DNA from: Pseudomonadota bacterium
Lineage (GTDB): Bacteria > Myxococcota_A > UBA9160 > SZUA-336
Length of the DNA: 64,000 nt
Reading direction: 5' to 3'
Assembly: GCA_003247575.1 (NCBI GenBank)
Contig: QJZC01000009.1
Location: 1-64,000, forward strand
Below the pieces are notes generated by a model, which did no database searches, was not told where the DNA came from, and saw only the letters and a program-made list of their open reading frames with translations. Of the stretch, positions 18,141 to 26,516 are shown one piece after another (the stretch's first letter is position 1; each line of letters begins with the position of its first letter). The position numbers were made by a program, and so were the translations under genes.

Positions 18141-20454
18141 GACTCGCGCCGCAGCGCACACCCGGGTCCGCGATTCCGGCAGCCGACGGAAGCCTTGCCG
18201 CACCGCTCGAGACCTGAGCTTCGCAATCCTTCTCGTGGGCTCGCTCGCAGGCTGCTTCGGTGCACGCAGTCTGAGTGTGGCCGAGGTCGTCCCCGTCGAA
18301 CGGAGCTCCGCACGCCAGGAACCACTTCCCGACGACGCCGAGCTCAGTGCGGGACGCCTGATGGCCCTGAGCCTGGGCGGAGCGGATCCACGACTCAGCC
18401 AGGAAGAGCTGGCTCAGCTGCGCGAGATTCAGGTAGACCTTCCCAAGGCCCTCTTCGACAACGCGCTCGATCTCTATCAAGCGAGCCTCGGTCGCGAGAA
18501 GTACGAGGACTACGTAAGGCAGAGCCTCGCAAAGGACGAGATTGACGACGTCCTGCGCATGAAGTTCGAGCGCTACCTCGCAGGCAATCCACTGGCACTC
18601 GCCCAGCGCCGCATGTCAGAGAACCGCACGCTCCGCTTCGGCCAGATCTTCAATCAGCTGGCCTCTCCCGCTGCCTCGGCGGCTGCGGGGAATCCCGTGA
18701 GCGCGATCTCTTCGGGACGCGCGGCGATCCTCGCGCTGATCGTGCTGTCTACGTCTCCCGAGATGACCACGCAGCAGCGTCAGGCTCTACGCGCCTACAA
18801 GACCTTCCTGCAGGACTCACCCGAGGCCCCCGAGGCGGGCGAGGTCGCGCGCACGGTGGAAAAGCTCGAGACACGCCTGCGCGAAACCCGCATCGAATCG
18901 GCGCAGGAGCTCGCCGAGAAGGCGCTGACCGCCGGCCGTCCCGATGCCGCGCTGATCCATCTGGCGCGCGCGCGTCGCATCGATCCGGACACCCGACGTA
19001 CCCAGCAGCTGTCGCGCACCGCTCAGCGATTGCAGGAGCGCCGCGAGGAGAACCTGCGCCGCAGCATCGGTGCCGAGCCGCGCAGCGACCCCAACTTCCG
19101 AGCAGTCGCGGGAGCACCGGGTGACGCCCTCGCTGCCCAGATCCTGACGGCCCCGCTCGACGAGCTCCCGAAGCTGGCGGTCGAGTGGGCGGAGGAGGCT
19201 CCGGAGCTCGGGCTCGAGGACGAGCTCGACTTTCTCGCGGCCGCCGGGCGCCTGGCGTCGGGGGACGAAGACGGCTACTTCGAGGCGATGCGGCTGCACG
19301 CGGAGCGCAACGCCGCCGAGACCAACATGGGACGTCACGCGCTGCCGATCGCAACGGTGCAGAACCCGTACGCGCAGTATCGAGCGGCTCGGAGTCTCGC
19401 CATGCGCAACACGCTCGGATTCGTACTGACCGGTGGACCGAGTGCACGCTTCGCTCAGATCTCCGAGATTCCCCTCGCGCTGCGCCCGCTGGCCTTGGTG
19501 CTCGAGCTTCCGAGCTTCGTCGTCTCGGTGGCGACGACTCCGTTCCGCCTGCTCGGACTTCCGGCGGCGCGCGCGCGCTTCGCCGCGCCCGTTCTCCAAG
19601 CGGGTGAGTCCTATCTGACGAAGTTCCCCGAGGGCGTCCACTCGACCGAGATCCATCGCGATCTCGAATCGCTCTATGCCGCTCGCAGTCAGTGGGGACA
19701 AGCGCTCGAGCACCACCGCGCCAGCGGTCGCAAGCGCCCGGCAAAGATCGCGGAGTACCGTGAGCTGATCGCAGCGCGGCTGCTCGAGGCCGCACGCGCT
19801 CCGCGACGCGCCGACATCCAGCTCTCGCTCTACAGCAACCTGCTCGACGAATTCGGAGATACCGCAGCCGCGCGCAGCGCGACTGCCGAGGTCGAGAAGC
19901 TGCGTACGGAGCTCACCCCGCAATCGATACGCATCTCGCGGAAATTCCTGCTGGAGAATCCCGAGCTGACACAGCCCGGTGCACTCGCACTTCGCCCCGA
20001 GTTGCTGGACGACGACAAGGACAATGGTGAGCTCGCGGACGAGGGTGTACTGCTCATCGGGCGCACGTTCGTACGCGTCCTCCTCGAGGGGCGCAATCCG
20101 GTCGAGAGCGATCTGGGCGAGGCAGCGTTCGCGCGCTTCAGCGGCCTGCTCGAACGCGCCTACGAACGCGGCCTGCAACGCGACTCACGAGCACGTCCCA
20201 TTTCCGATCCTCAGCGCGATCAGTTCTTCGAACGCGCGCGGCTGGGCCTGCTGGACGAGGCGGATTTCAGGGTGGCAGCAGCCTCGTCGTTCGAGTTCCT
20301 GGGCATGAACGAGCGCTACGGCCCAGGAGGCTACCGCGACTCGATCCTTCCGGTCGAGCTGGTGGTTCGTGGAGGCGTGCAGGACCTGGGGATCGCAGCG
20401 GTGCCCAAGATCCGCATGCCGAAGGAATCCGAGGACGCCTTCCTCTACAAATAG
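18115..20454 (+). CDS. Large lipoprotein of unknown function, TPR-like
   Basis: This 779-residue protein has an unusually long, polar N-terminus before the lipoprotein signal (FAILLVGSLAGC, cysteine about C47). A later internal start is possible, but none with a good ribosome-binding site is visible. The mature protein is mostly alpha-helical with repeat-like segments (AEKALTAGRPDAALIHLARARRID). A hydrophobic segment around residues 455-485 could associate with membrane. No enzymatic motif is visible. It is the second gene of a lipoprotein pair with overlapping frames and is followed 96 bases later by a third, small lipoprotein gene. Confidence 0.8.
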   Translation: MTSSQPDPETRAAAHTRVRDSGSRRKPCRTARDLSFAILLVGSLAGCFGARSLSVAEVVPVERSSARQEPLPDDAELSAGRLMALSLGGADPRLSQEELAQLREIQVDLPKALFDNALDLYQASLGREKYEDYVRQSLAKDEIDDVLRMKFERYLAGNPLALAQRRMSENRTLRFGQIFNQLASPAASAAAGNPVSAISSGRAAILALIVLSTSPEMTTQQRQALRAYKTFLQDSPEAPEAGEVARTVEKLETRLRETRIESAQELAEKALTAGRPDAALIHLARARRIDPDTRRTQQLSRTAQRLQERREENLRRSIGAEPRSDPNFRAVAGAPGDALAAQILTAPLDELPKLAVEWAEEAPELGLEDELDFLAAAGRLASGDEDGYFEAMRLHAERNAAETNMGRHALPIATVQNPYAQYRAARSLAMRNTLGFVLTGGPSARFAQISEIPLALRPLALVLELPSFVVSVATTPFRLLGLPAARARFAAPVLQAGESYLTKFPEGVHSTEIHRDLESLYAARSQWGQALEHHRASGRKRPAKIAEYRELIAARLLEAARAPRRADIQLSLYSNLLDEFGDTAAARSATAEVEKLRTELTPQSIRISRKFLLENPELTQPGALALRPELLDDDKDNGELADEGVLLIGRTFVRVLLEGRNPVESDLGEAAFARFSGLLERAYERGLQRDSRARPISDPQRDQFFERARLGLLDEADFRVAAASSFEFLGMNERYGPGGYRDSILPVELVVRGGVQDLGIAAVPKIRMPKESEDAFLYK

Positions 20455-20550
20455 GCCCCCGCTCCACGGATGGCCACGAGCCCGTAACCTCGATCGGCGT
20501 AGCGAACACCGCCTGCAACACCTTCGCCAGGCTGCGGGCCACTTCCGTGC

Positions 20551-21018
20551 ATGGAGCTCATCGCCGTCCAGCAGCGGAACGGTCCCGAATCTGGCCCAGC
20601 GAGAGGGGCGTGGGTCCGCCTTTCATGCCTGGCGCTGCTAGCCTGCACACTCGTGGGCTGCAGCACCTTGCGCGCCTACGATGGGCCTGCACGCACCCGA
20701 GCGGAAGTCGCGCGTCTGAAGCCCGCGATCCTGCCACGGCGTCAGATCCTGATTCAGTCGATCGATGGGCTGGAGCTCAATCCGCTGCAAGATCGAGTCG
20801 AGATGCTCCCCGGATCCCACGTCATCGAGATCGCAGTGACCCTCCAGAGTCAGGTCGAGCACGCGTTCTTCCTCCACACGCTCGAGTTCTCCGCACAAGC
20901 GGGGCGCGACTACACGTTGCTCGCCGAAGTCGACCTGTATGGACCGCGTAGCTTCATCATCGACGAACACAACGGACATGTCGTAGCCGAAGAAGTGACC
21001 CACAGCGCCGCTCGCTGA
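20551..21018 (+). CDS. Small lipoprotein of unknown function
   Basis: This 155-residue protein has a signal with hydrophobic core LSCLALLACTLVGC and the lipidated cysteine at about C37. The block just after the cysteine (STLRAYDGPARTRAEVA) recurs in many small proteobacterial lipoproteins. It is followed by a beta-rich region resembling carrier or PEGA-like domains (LPGSHVIEIAVTL...). No catalytic motif is seen. It is third in a row of lipoprotein genes on the plus strand and ends at a long convergent spacer. Confidence 0.78.
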   Translation: MELIAVQQRNGPESGPARGAWVRLSCLALLACTLVGCSTLRAYDGPARTRAEVARLKPAILPRRQILIQSIDGLELNPLQDRVEMLPGSHVIEIAVTLQSQVEHAFFLHTLEFSAQAGRDYTLLAEVDLYGPRSFIIDEHNGHVVAEEVTHSAAR

Positions 21019-21199
21019 TTCGAGTTCGACACGGAGTCGCTGCATCGGAAAGGACGCTCATCGGAAGGGTGCGCTCGATGGACCGTAGACGCGAAAAACC
21101 CCGAGGTGCTGCGGTGATCCTCTCAGCTTCCAGCTTCTGGCTACCGATCCGACCGAAGCTGCTCGACGCAGCTCGATCCAATCGTTGCTTCCGCGGAGT

Positions 21200-21224
21200 G
21201 TCGTCGCAAGCTCGTTGCGACGAC
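21200..21224. repeat. Perfect 10-bp inverted repeat with 5-base loop
   Basis: GTCGTCGCAA at 21200-21209 pairs perfectly with TTGCGACGAC at 21215-21224 around a 5-base loop. It is GC-balanced and has no T-run on either side, so it looks more like a structural RNA hairpin or protein site than an intrinsic terminator. Confidence 0.7.
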
Positions 21225-21323
21225 AGAGACGACTCACGCGCCCGCCCGGCGACCAAGCGGACCCTCGGGGTTCGGTGGCTACCTGGGCACTAGGCCCTTC
21301 CACCGTTGGTCGGTAGGACTGAC

Positions 21324-21368
21324 CTAGGTCGAAACCACCTCACGCGTCACCGTTCTACTATCAGACAC
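21324..21368 (-). CDS. Possible 14-codon small ORF with ideal ribosome-binding site
   Basis: On the minus strand, GGAGGTGATC (21380-21371) is a full 10-base complement to the 16S rRNA 3' end. It stands 7 bases before a GTG that opens 14 codons (MSDSRTVTREVVST) and a TAG. Spacing and strength are perfect for initiation. The peptide is too short to judge and resembles no known leader. It could be a leader peptide, a small protein, or chance. Confidence 0.25.
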   Translation of the reverse strand: MSDSRTVTREVVST

Positions 21369-21533
21369 TAGATCACCTCCCTTCTGGCTGCTGTTATTGC
21401 ACGCGGAGCCCAGACTCCGCCCCGGTCGCAGCCCGCCTATTCGGTCGCGACCGGGCCAGCCCATCAGAATGCGGCGTTGTCGCATCGCAGGCTGGTACCA
21501 CGCACCTGATGGTATAGCCCGTCTGCCGAAGCA

Positions 21534-22586
21534 TCAACCGGAACCATCCGGGTCCAAAGCCAGGACAGAAAGGGCACCCCCCGGAGCCTCTGCCGACGGC
21601 TGGACTTCGCCGACGTTGTGGAAGCGAAAGCCGAATGCCGCCCAGCGCGCAAGATCCCAGCTGACGACCCCAGCGCACGGCGCGTCACATTTTACGCGTG
21701 CGAGTCGCATGGCAACATCTGCGCAACCGCCATGCTCGAGGTCGACCTCCCGGCCTTCCGCGCCAATCAGGTCCAGCGAGGCCAGATGCAGACCCAGAGC
21801 GACCACGAAGCTGGCGTGACCGAACTGCTCGGAGAATTGGCGCGTATGCTCCTGGGCTAGGATCCACAAATCGAGAGCACACCGCAGCGCCACGTTGACC
21901 TCACTGGCGGGAGCCTCGCGATGCGCTACCGGCCAGTACGCGATCAGGACGTCTCGTGGAACCGGATCGATGTCGGCGCCGTGTCGCTCGAGTAAGCTGC
22001 GAACCTCTTCCCACCATGCATCGATCCACTCTTGGATCGGTGCACCAGGAAGCTGCTGAGCCAGGCTGGCGCACGCAGGCGTCTCGCACGCCAGCGAGAT
22101 CGCGAATATCTCATGCGGCTCACCCCTTTCGGCGGCGGCGACTCCGAGCGAGTGGAGCGCATGATCGGTCTCGTGCGAGCGCGGCGCCCCTGCTTCGTGC
22201 AGGAACACCAGATCCACCTCGCCCAGTGTGATGCGATCGCCATGATGGATAAGGGTCGGGGCCTGGATCTGACGACCGTTGACGCGCGCACCATTCAGAC
22301 TGCCGAGATCCGACACGACGAAGGAACCATCGGAAGCCCGGAGCAGCTCGGCGTGATGCCGCGAGATACTCGGATGATCGATCACGACCACGTTGTCCGC
22401 ATCGCGCCCCAATGTCCCGCCGTCGTTCACGGGTACCTCCCGCACGGCCTCTCCTTCGAGTCGGACGCGTATCCGGGGAGCGGGAGCATTCGGGTCGTCG
22501 ATCACCTCGGTACGATGGGGTAGACCCTTGGCCGCGGCAAGCTCGCACTCCGCCAGCAATCGAGAGCCCCACCCCCGCAACACCAC
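21534..22586 (-). CDS. FHA-domain protein with degenerate class III cyclase domain
   Basis: This 350-residue protein (GTG start) has an FHA phosphothreonine-binding domain at about 38-128 with the full signature GR (60-61), SRxH (75-78) and N98 in SLNG. Residues about 158-325 align by pattern with a class III adenylate cyclase fold, but key positions are altered. The first metal aspartate region reads AISLACET instead of FADIxGFT, and the GD of GDxxxA is RD (D212). The IGDxVNxASRL block reads HGGCADVAMRL, so the usual Asn is Asp. It therefore probably does not make cAMP and may act as a phospho-dependent adaptor. The cyclase at 47890 provides an intact comparison within the same window. Confidence 0.8.
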   Translation of the reverse strand: MVLRGWGSRLLAECELAAAKGLPHRTEVIDDPNAPAPRIRVRLEGEAVREVPVNDGGTLGRDADNVVVIDHPSISRHHAELLRASDGSFVVSDLGSLNGARVNGRQIQAPTLIHHGDRITLGEVDLVFLHEAGAPRSHETDHALHSLGVAAAERGEPHEIFAISLACETPACASLAQQLPGAPIQEWIDAWWEEVRSLLERHGADIDPVPRDVLIAYWPVAHREAPASEVNVALRCALDLWILAQEHTRQFSEQFGHASFVVALGLHLASLDLIGAEGREVDLEHGGCADVAMRLARVKCDAPCAGVVSWDLARWAAFGFRFHNVGEVQPSAEAPGGALSVLALDPDGSG

Positions 22587-22688
22587 GGCAATGTCGCGTG
22601 AATCTCCCCCTGACCACTCGCAGTTATTCGTGGCGACGGCGACACTCGGATTGACCGCAGTCAGCGGGGCAGATTACCATCGCGGCCG

Positions 22689-23336
22689 ATGGCAATTCCT
22701 GCGGCTACAGATACGACGCTCTCGAGTAGAGACAAGATCCTCGACACCGCCGAGCCTCTGTTCGCACGCTTCGGCTTTGCCGGGGTGGGGCTACGCGAGG
22801 TCGCTGATCGCGTCGGCATGGGAAAATCGTCGCTCTTCCATCACTTCCCGAGCAAGGTTCAGCTGTACGTGGCTGTCATGGAGCGCGTCTTCCAAGAATT
22901 CGACGCCCGGCTCGAAGCAGAGGCACAGGGTGAGTCGTCTCCAATCGACCAGCTGCATGCCTGGACGAGTGCCTCTGTGCGCATGCTGGCCGAACACCCT
23001 CATTGGGCCGCCCTCTTGCTCCGCTCGATCATCGAGGGAGAAGTGATCACGGAAGAAGACAGCGAGCGCATCGATCGCCTGTATGAGCAGATCGTGAATC
23101 GTGTCTCGGAGGCACTCCAGAGCGGAATTGCCGCGGGCATGCTCCGAACCGTGTCGATTCCTCACACGATCCAGACCTTCATCGGTATGACGATCTTCCA
23201 CTTCGCCTCTGGCGAGCTCGGTGAGGATCTGGTGGGAGCATCGGTGTACGAGCCAACGCAGGTAGAAGCCCAGCTGGCGCACATCCGCGACTACATCGAA
23301 TTCGGGCTGCGCTCTTCCCCTTCCGCCGCCTGCTGA
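22689..23336 (+). CDS. TetR/AcrR-family transcriptional regulator
   Basis: This 215-residue repressor has a TetR-type helix-turn-helix in residues about 14-60 (ILDTAEPLFARFGFAGVGLREVADRVGMGKSSLFHHFPSK, given here only as landmark pieces ending in HHFPSK). The C-terminal two-thirds is the helical ligand-binding and dimerisation domain. It is divergent from the FHA gene and 40 bases upstream of the radical SAM gene on the same strand. Auto-regulation and control of one of these neighbours is the usual arrangement, but no operator palindrome is obvious. Confidence 0.9.
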   Translation: MAIPAATDTTLSSRDKILDTAEPLFARFGFAGVGLREVADRVGMGKSSLFHHFPSKVQLYVAVMERVFQEFDARLEAEAQGESSPIDQLHAWTSASVRMLAEHPHWAALLLRSIIEGEVITEEDSERIDRLYEQIVNRVSEALQSGIAAGMLRTVSIPHTIQTFIGMTIFHFASGELGEDLVGASVYEPTQVEAQLAHIRDYIEFGLRSSPSAAC

Positions 23337-23376
23337 GGGAATTGATTTTCGCCTTCTATTCGCCTACGCTTCATCC

Positions 23377-24522
23377 ATGCGCCAGAGCAGCCCCGGAGCG
23401 AGCCCGGCAAATTCTCTCTTCGGCTCCCCTGTTCCGCACGTCCGTGGACGACACATTCGTGGACGAGGCAGTGCGGAGCAGCCACCGAATCGCTTCGAGC
23501 CGATCCATCTGGTGCCAGAGCGGAGCGTCGGTGAGGAGCCGCACGCGCCTGGCACGCAGGTGTTCGTGGATCGGACTCGCTCGATCTTCTCCCACAACCA
23601 GAGCCCCGACGTTCCGTTCGACACCAGCCTCAACCCCTATCGGGGCTGCGAGCACGGCTGCAGCTACTGCTACGCGCGCCCGACGCACGAGTACCTGGGA
23701 TGGTCCGCCGGCCTGGACTTCGAGACCAAGCTGATCGCGAAGCCAGAGGCGCCCACGCTGGTTCGGCGCCAGCTGGCTCGTTCGAGCTGGAAGCCTCGCG
23801 TGCTGGCCCTGTCGGGTGTGACCGACCCCTATCAACCGATCGAGCGGCAGCTACGCCTCACCCGCGGCTGCCTCGAAGTATTGGCAGAGCAGCAGCACCC
23901 GGTCGCACTGATCACCAAGAGCGGCTTGGTCGAGCGCGACCTCGATCTCCTGTCGCGACTTGCCGCGGTGGGGGCAGTGCAGGTGCAGCTCTCGCTGACG
24001 ACGCTCGACCGAGAGCTCGCGCGGCGTATGGAGCCGCGTGCAGCCCAGCCGCGCGCGCGCCTGGCCGCGATTCGCGCCCTGGCCGCTGCCAAGGTCCCGG
24101 TCGGCGTGAGCCTGGCCCCGTTGATCCCCGGGCTGAACGACCACGAAGTCCCCCGAATTCTCGAGGCAGCGGCCGACCTCGGAGCCCGCTGGGCTCAGCT
24201 CCTCGTCCTGCGCTTACCCGGCGTAGTCGAGCCACTCTTCGGAAGCTGGCTCGCCCGGCACTACCCAGACCGAAAGAAACGCGTGCTGTCGCTGCTCGCG
24301 AGCATGCGGGACGGCAAGCTTCAAGAGGCGCGCTTCGGGCTGCGGATGAGCGGAACGGGCGCCTTCTTCGACCAGCTGCGCGCCCTCTTCGAACTATCCC
24401 GCAGACGCTACCGTCTGGATGCACACGGCCCTGAGCTCAGGTGCGACGCCTTTCGCAGGCCGCATGCGGCCGCGATCCAGCTATCCCTGTTTCCCGGATC
24501 GAGCGGCAACTCTGTCGGATGA
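23377..24522 (+). CDS. PA0069-family radical SAM protein
   Basis: This 381-residue protein has the radical SAM cluster motif CEHGCSYC (C-x3-C-x2-C), preceded by LNPYRGC and followed by YARPTHEYLG, the hallmark of the PA0069/SplB-like branch. A barrel follows with SGVTDPYQPIE and LITKSGLVERD. The mature enzyme should bind one 4Fe-4S cluster and S-adenosylmethionine. PA0069 proteins are widespread, but their reaction is not established; relationship to spore photoproduct lyase is structural. It lies directly downstream of the TetR gene, suggesting local control. Confidence 0.92.
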   Translation: MRQSSPGASPANSLFGSPVPHVRGRHIRGRGSAEQPPNRFEPIHLVPERSVGEEPHAPGTQVFVDRTRSIFSHNQSPDVPFDTSLNPYRGCEHGCSYCYARPTHEYLGWSAGLDFETKLIAKPEAPTLVRRQLARSSWKPRVLALSGVTDPYQPIERQLRLTRGCLEVLAEQQHPVALITKSGLVERDLDLLSRLAAVGAVQVQLSLTTLDRELARRMEPRAAQPRARLAAIRALAAAKVPVGVSLAPLIPGLNDHEVPRILEAAADLGARWAQLLVLRLPGVVEPLFGSWLARHYPDRKKRVLSLLASMRDGKLQEARFGLRMSGTGAFFDQLRALFELSRRRYRLDAHGPELRCDAFRRPHAAAIQLSLFPGSSGNSVG

Positions 24523-24530
24523 GCTCGCTC

Positions 24531-24950
24531 TCAGCCCTTGGCCAGCGACGCGAGCACCTGCCAGTCGAGGACGCTGGTCGTGTTCCCTTCATCATCGAGA
24601 AAGGCCACCGGACCGAAGTTCGTGAAGTAGAACTCGGTCTCCTCTGGGAAGTGGGTCTGCTCGTGGACGACGCCGCTCGGTTCGTAGCCGTAGTCTCCGG
24701 CGAAGGCGGTCACGCCCCCGGCCTCTCGGCCACCTCGAACCTCCATCTTGCCCTTGAGCATCAGATATTCGCCCGCCCCGAGATGCTGATGCGACGCGAA
24801 CGCGCTCCCCGGCATGCAGTGAAAGAGGACCGTCCATGTGCCCGTCTCCGGACTCACGCGGAGCAGACGGAAGCGGATTCCATCGGAGAACGGAACCCAC
24901 GGTAAGGTGCTGGGAGAGATGTAGACATCCTCGAGGCGATTGGACTGCAT
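24531..24950 (-). CDS. Cupin-domain protein (ChrR-like)
   Basis: This 139-residue protein is a single double-stranded beta-helix cupin. The first metal motif is present as SAFASHQHLGAGEYLMLKG in pieces (H-x-H and later E), and a second motif GVVHEQTHF is recognisable. The arrangement resembles the ChrR C-terminal cupin and acetylacetone-cleaving dioxygenase-like proteins. Metal binding is likely, but no substrate can be assigned. It converges on the radical SAM gene with an 8-base gap. Confidence 0.83.
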   Translation of the reverse strand: MQSNRLEDVYISPSTLPWVPFSDGIRFRLLRVSPETGTWTVLFHCMPGSAFASHQHLGAGEYLMLKGKMEVRGGREAGGVTAFAGDYGYEPSGVVHEQTHFPEETEFYFTNFGPVAFLDDEGNTTSVLDWQVLASLAKG

Positions 24951-25141
24951 GGGACCTCCTACTATAGAGGGGCAGCTGGGCGCACCCTCGATCTCGAAAC
25001 TGGCTGCCCAGGGCCGCCTAGTGTACTACGGCTGGGCGCTCGCTCACCTCGCTCCGTCCCGCGCCGCCGCTCGTTACGACCCTCGAGCACCTCATCACAT
25101 TCGCGCACTCGACTCGCAGCTTACCGGAAGGCGGGAAGTGC

Positions 25142-26476
25142 GTGCTATCCTCACTGCAGAACGAGGACCGCGCACTCATGACGAAGATGCTTCAGCGACG
25201 CCTGCTCCCGCACCTGAGGGGCAAGTTTCACCTGTACCAGTCAAACGAGGAGCGCCTCGAGATCATCGACGAGATCCTGGTCACGGAGCCCGGATTCGGC
25301 GACATGACGAAGGCAGCGCGCGAGCTGCTCGCCAAAGACGTGATCTCCCTCGCCCCCGTGGACGAGTACGCGGACGACACGAGCGTCGAAGACATCATGA
25401 TCAACGGCACGGCGCCGATCTACGTGTATCACGAGCAGCTCGGCATGGTTCAGACGAGCCGGCGCTTCACCGCGCTCGACGAGCTCGAATTCTTCGTCGA
25501 GAAGCTGATCACCCTATCCGGAAAGCTCGAGAGCGACGGGATCCTGGACCTACAGCTGCCGGGCCACCTGCGCGTGAACATCGTGCGTTCTCCGTACGGA
25601 CCCCAGGTAACGATCCGGCGCATGAAGGAGATTCCACCGAGTATCCTCGATCTCGTCGCCTGGCAAGCGCTCGACATGAAGACAGCAGCCGAGCTCTGGC
25701 TCTACTGCGATGGCCTCGGAGTCCGGCCCGCGAACATCTTCATCGGTGGAGCCCCCGGCTCCGGCAAGACGACGTTGCTGAACGCGATGTTCAGCTTCTT
25801 CGGTGCCCACCAGCGCATCGTCACCATCGAAGAGACACTCGAGCTCAATACGAACACGGCCGAGAACTGCGCCCGGCTCGAGGTCAACGAGTCGCTCGGC
25901 GCGGATGTGCTCGTGAAGAACTCGTTGCGGATGCGCCCCGACCGCATCATCGTGGGCGAGGTGCGCGGCGCGGAAGCTCGTCACCTGCTCACGGCCATGA
26001 ACATCGGCGCGTGTTGCATGGGAACGATCCACACCGATACCGCACGCAACATCATTACTCGCTTGCGCAATCCCCCGATGAGCATCCCGACCGACATGCT
26101 CGCTCTGCTCGACGTGCTCATCGTGGTCAAGGCCTTCAAGGACGGCACCCGCATTCACCGAGCAGTCGTCGAAATCGTCGAGACCGGAGGTGTCGAGGGG
26201 GAAGTCGTGCTGATGAGCGAGCCCCAAGTCTACAACCTACAGGAAAAGCATCTGTCGGAGCGCGCTGCGGGCCGCACGCACTTCCGCGATCGAGTCGCTC
26301 GGGCAACCGGCCGCAGCGGGAAGGAGATCCTGCAGGAACTCGCCCAGCGCGAGAAGGTGCTCAAGACACTCCTCGAGCTGGAGATCCGCTCGATGCCTCA
26401 CATCGCACAGTTCATCCGCGACTACAATGAGAACCCACGCGGTGCGATGGAGAAGATCGGGATGACCGAGGAATAG
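25142..26476 (+). CDS. CpaF/TadA-type secretion or pilus ATPase, orphan
   Basis: This 444-residue ATPase belongs to the type II/IV secretion GspE superfamily, CpaF branch. An N-terminal domain (about 1-170) precedes the RecA-like core. Walker A is GGAPGSGKTT (202-211), the Asp box begins with VTIEETLEL (227-235), Walker B is RIIVGEVRG (268-276), and the His box lies in GTIHTDTARN (294-303). About 75 residues of charged helix follow the core. No inner-membrane TadB/C, pilin, prepilin peptidase or secretin gene is adjacent. GTG 25142 and ATG 25178 both have purine-rich sites upstream. Confidence 0.87.
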   Translation: MLSSLQNEDRALMTKMLQRRLLPHLRGKFHLYQSNEERLEIIDEILVTEPGFGDMTKAARELLAKDVISLAPVDEYADDTSVEDIMINGTAPIYVYHEQLGMVQTSRRFTALDELEFFVEKLITLSGKLESDGILDLQLPGHLRVNIVRSPYGPQVTIRRMKEIPPSILDLVAWQALDMKTAAELWLYCDGLGVRPANIFIGGAPGSGKTTLLNAMFSFFGAHQRIVTIEETLELNTNTAENCARLEVNESLGADVLVKNSLRMRPDRIIVGEVRGAEARHLLTAMNIGACCMGTIHTDTARNIITRLRNPPMSIPTDMLALLDVLIVVKAFKDGTRIHRAVVEIVETGGVEGEVVLMSEPQVYNLQEKHLSERAAGRTHFRDRVARATGRSGKEILQELAQREKVLKTLLELEIRSMPHIAQFIRDYNENPRGAMEKIGMTEE

Positions 26477-26516
26477 AGAATCCGAGGAACGGAGACTCGG
26501 AACACCGGGGCCCTCG

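Larger units (their letters stand above)
21019..21533. other. 515-base convergent spacer, structured, no protein gene
   Basis: This gap lies between two converging genes and is far larger than the other convergent gaps in the window. It contains a perfect 10-bp inverted repeat at 21200-21224 and, on the minus strand, an ideal Shine-Dalgarno block (GGAGGTGATC) at 21371-21380. Open frames inside it have no recognisable product. A structured RNA transcribed on the minus strand is possible but I could match it to no known family. Confidence 0.5.

Noticed and set aside
21361..21385. Fragment of 16S rRNA 3' end on the plus strand
   Set aside because: Only GATCACCTCC matches; upstream sequence is unrelated, so it is better explained as a minus-strand Shine-Dalgarno or chance.
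26477..26516. Terminator between cpaF-like and glcF genes
   Set aside because: The only stem is CCGAG/CTCGG of 5 bp with a 9-base loop and no T-run.
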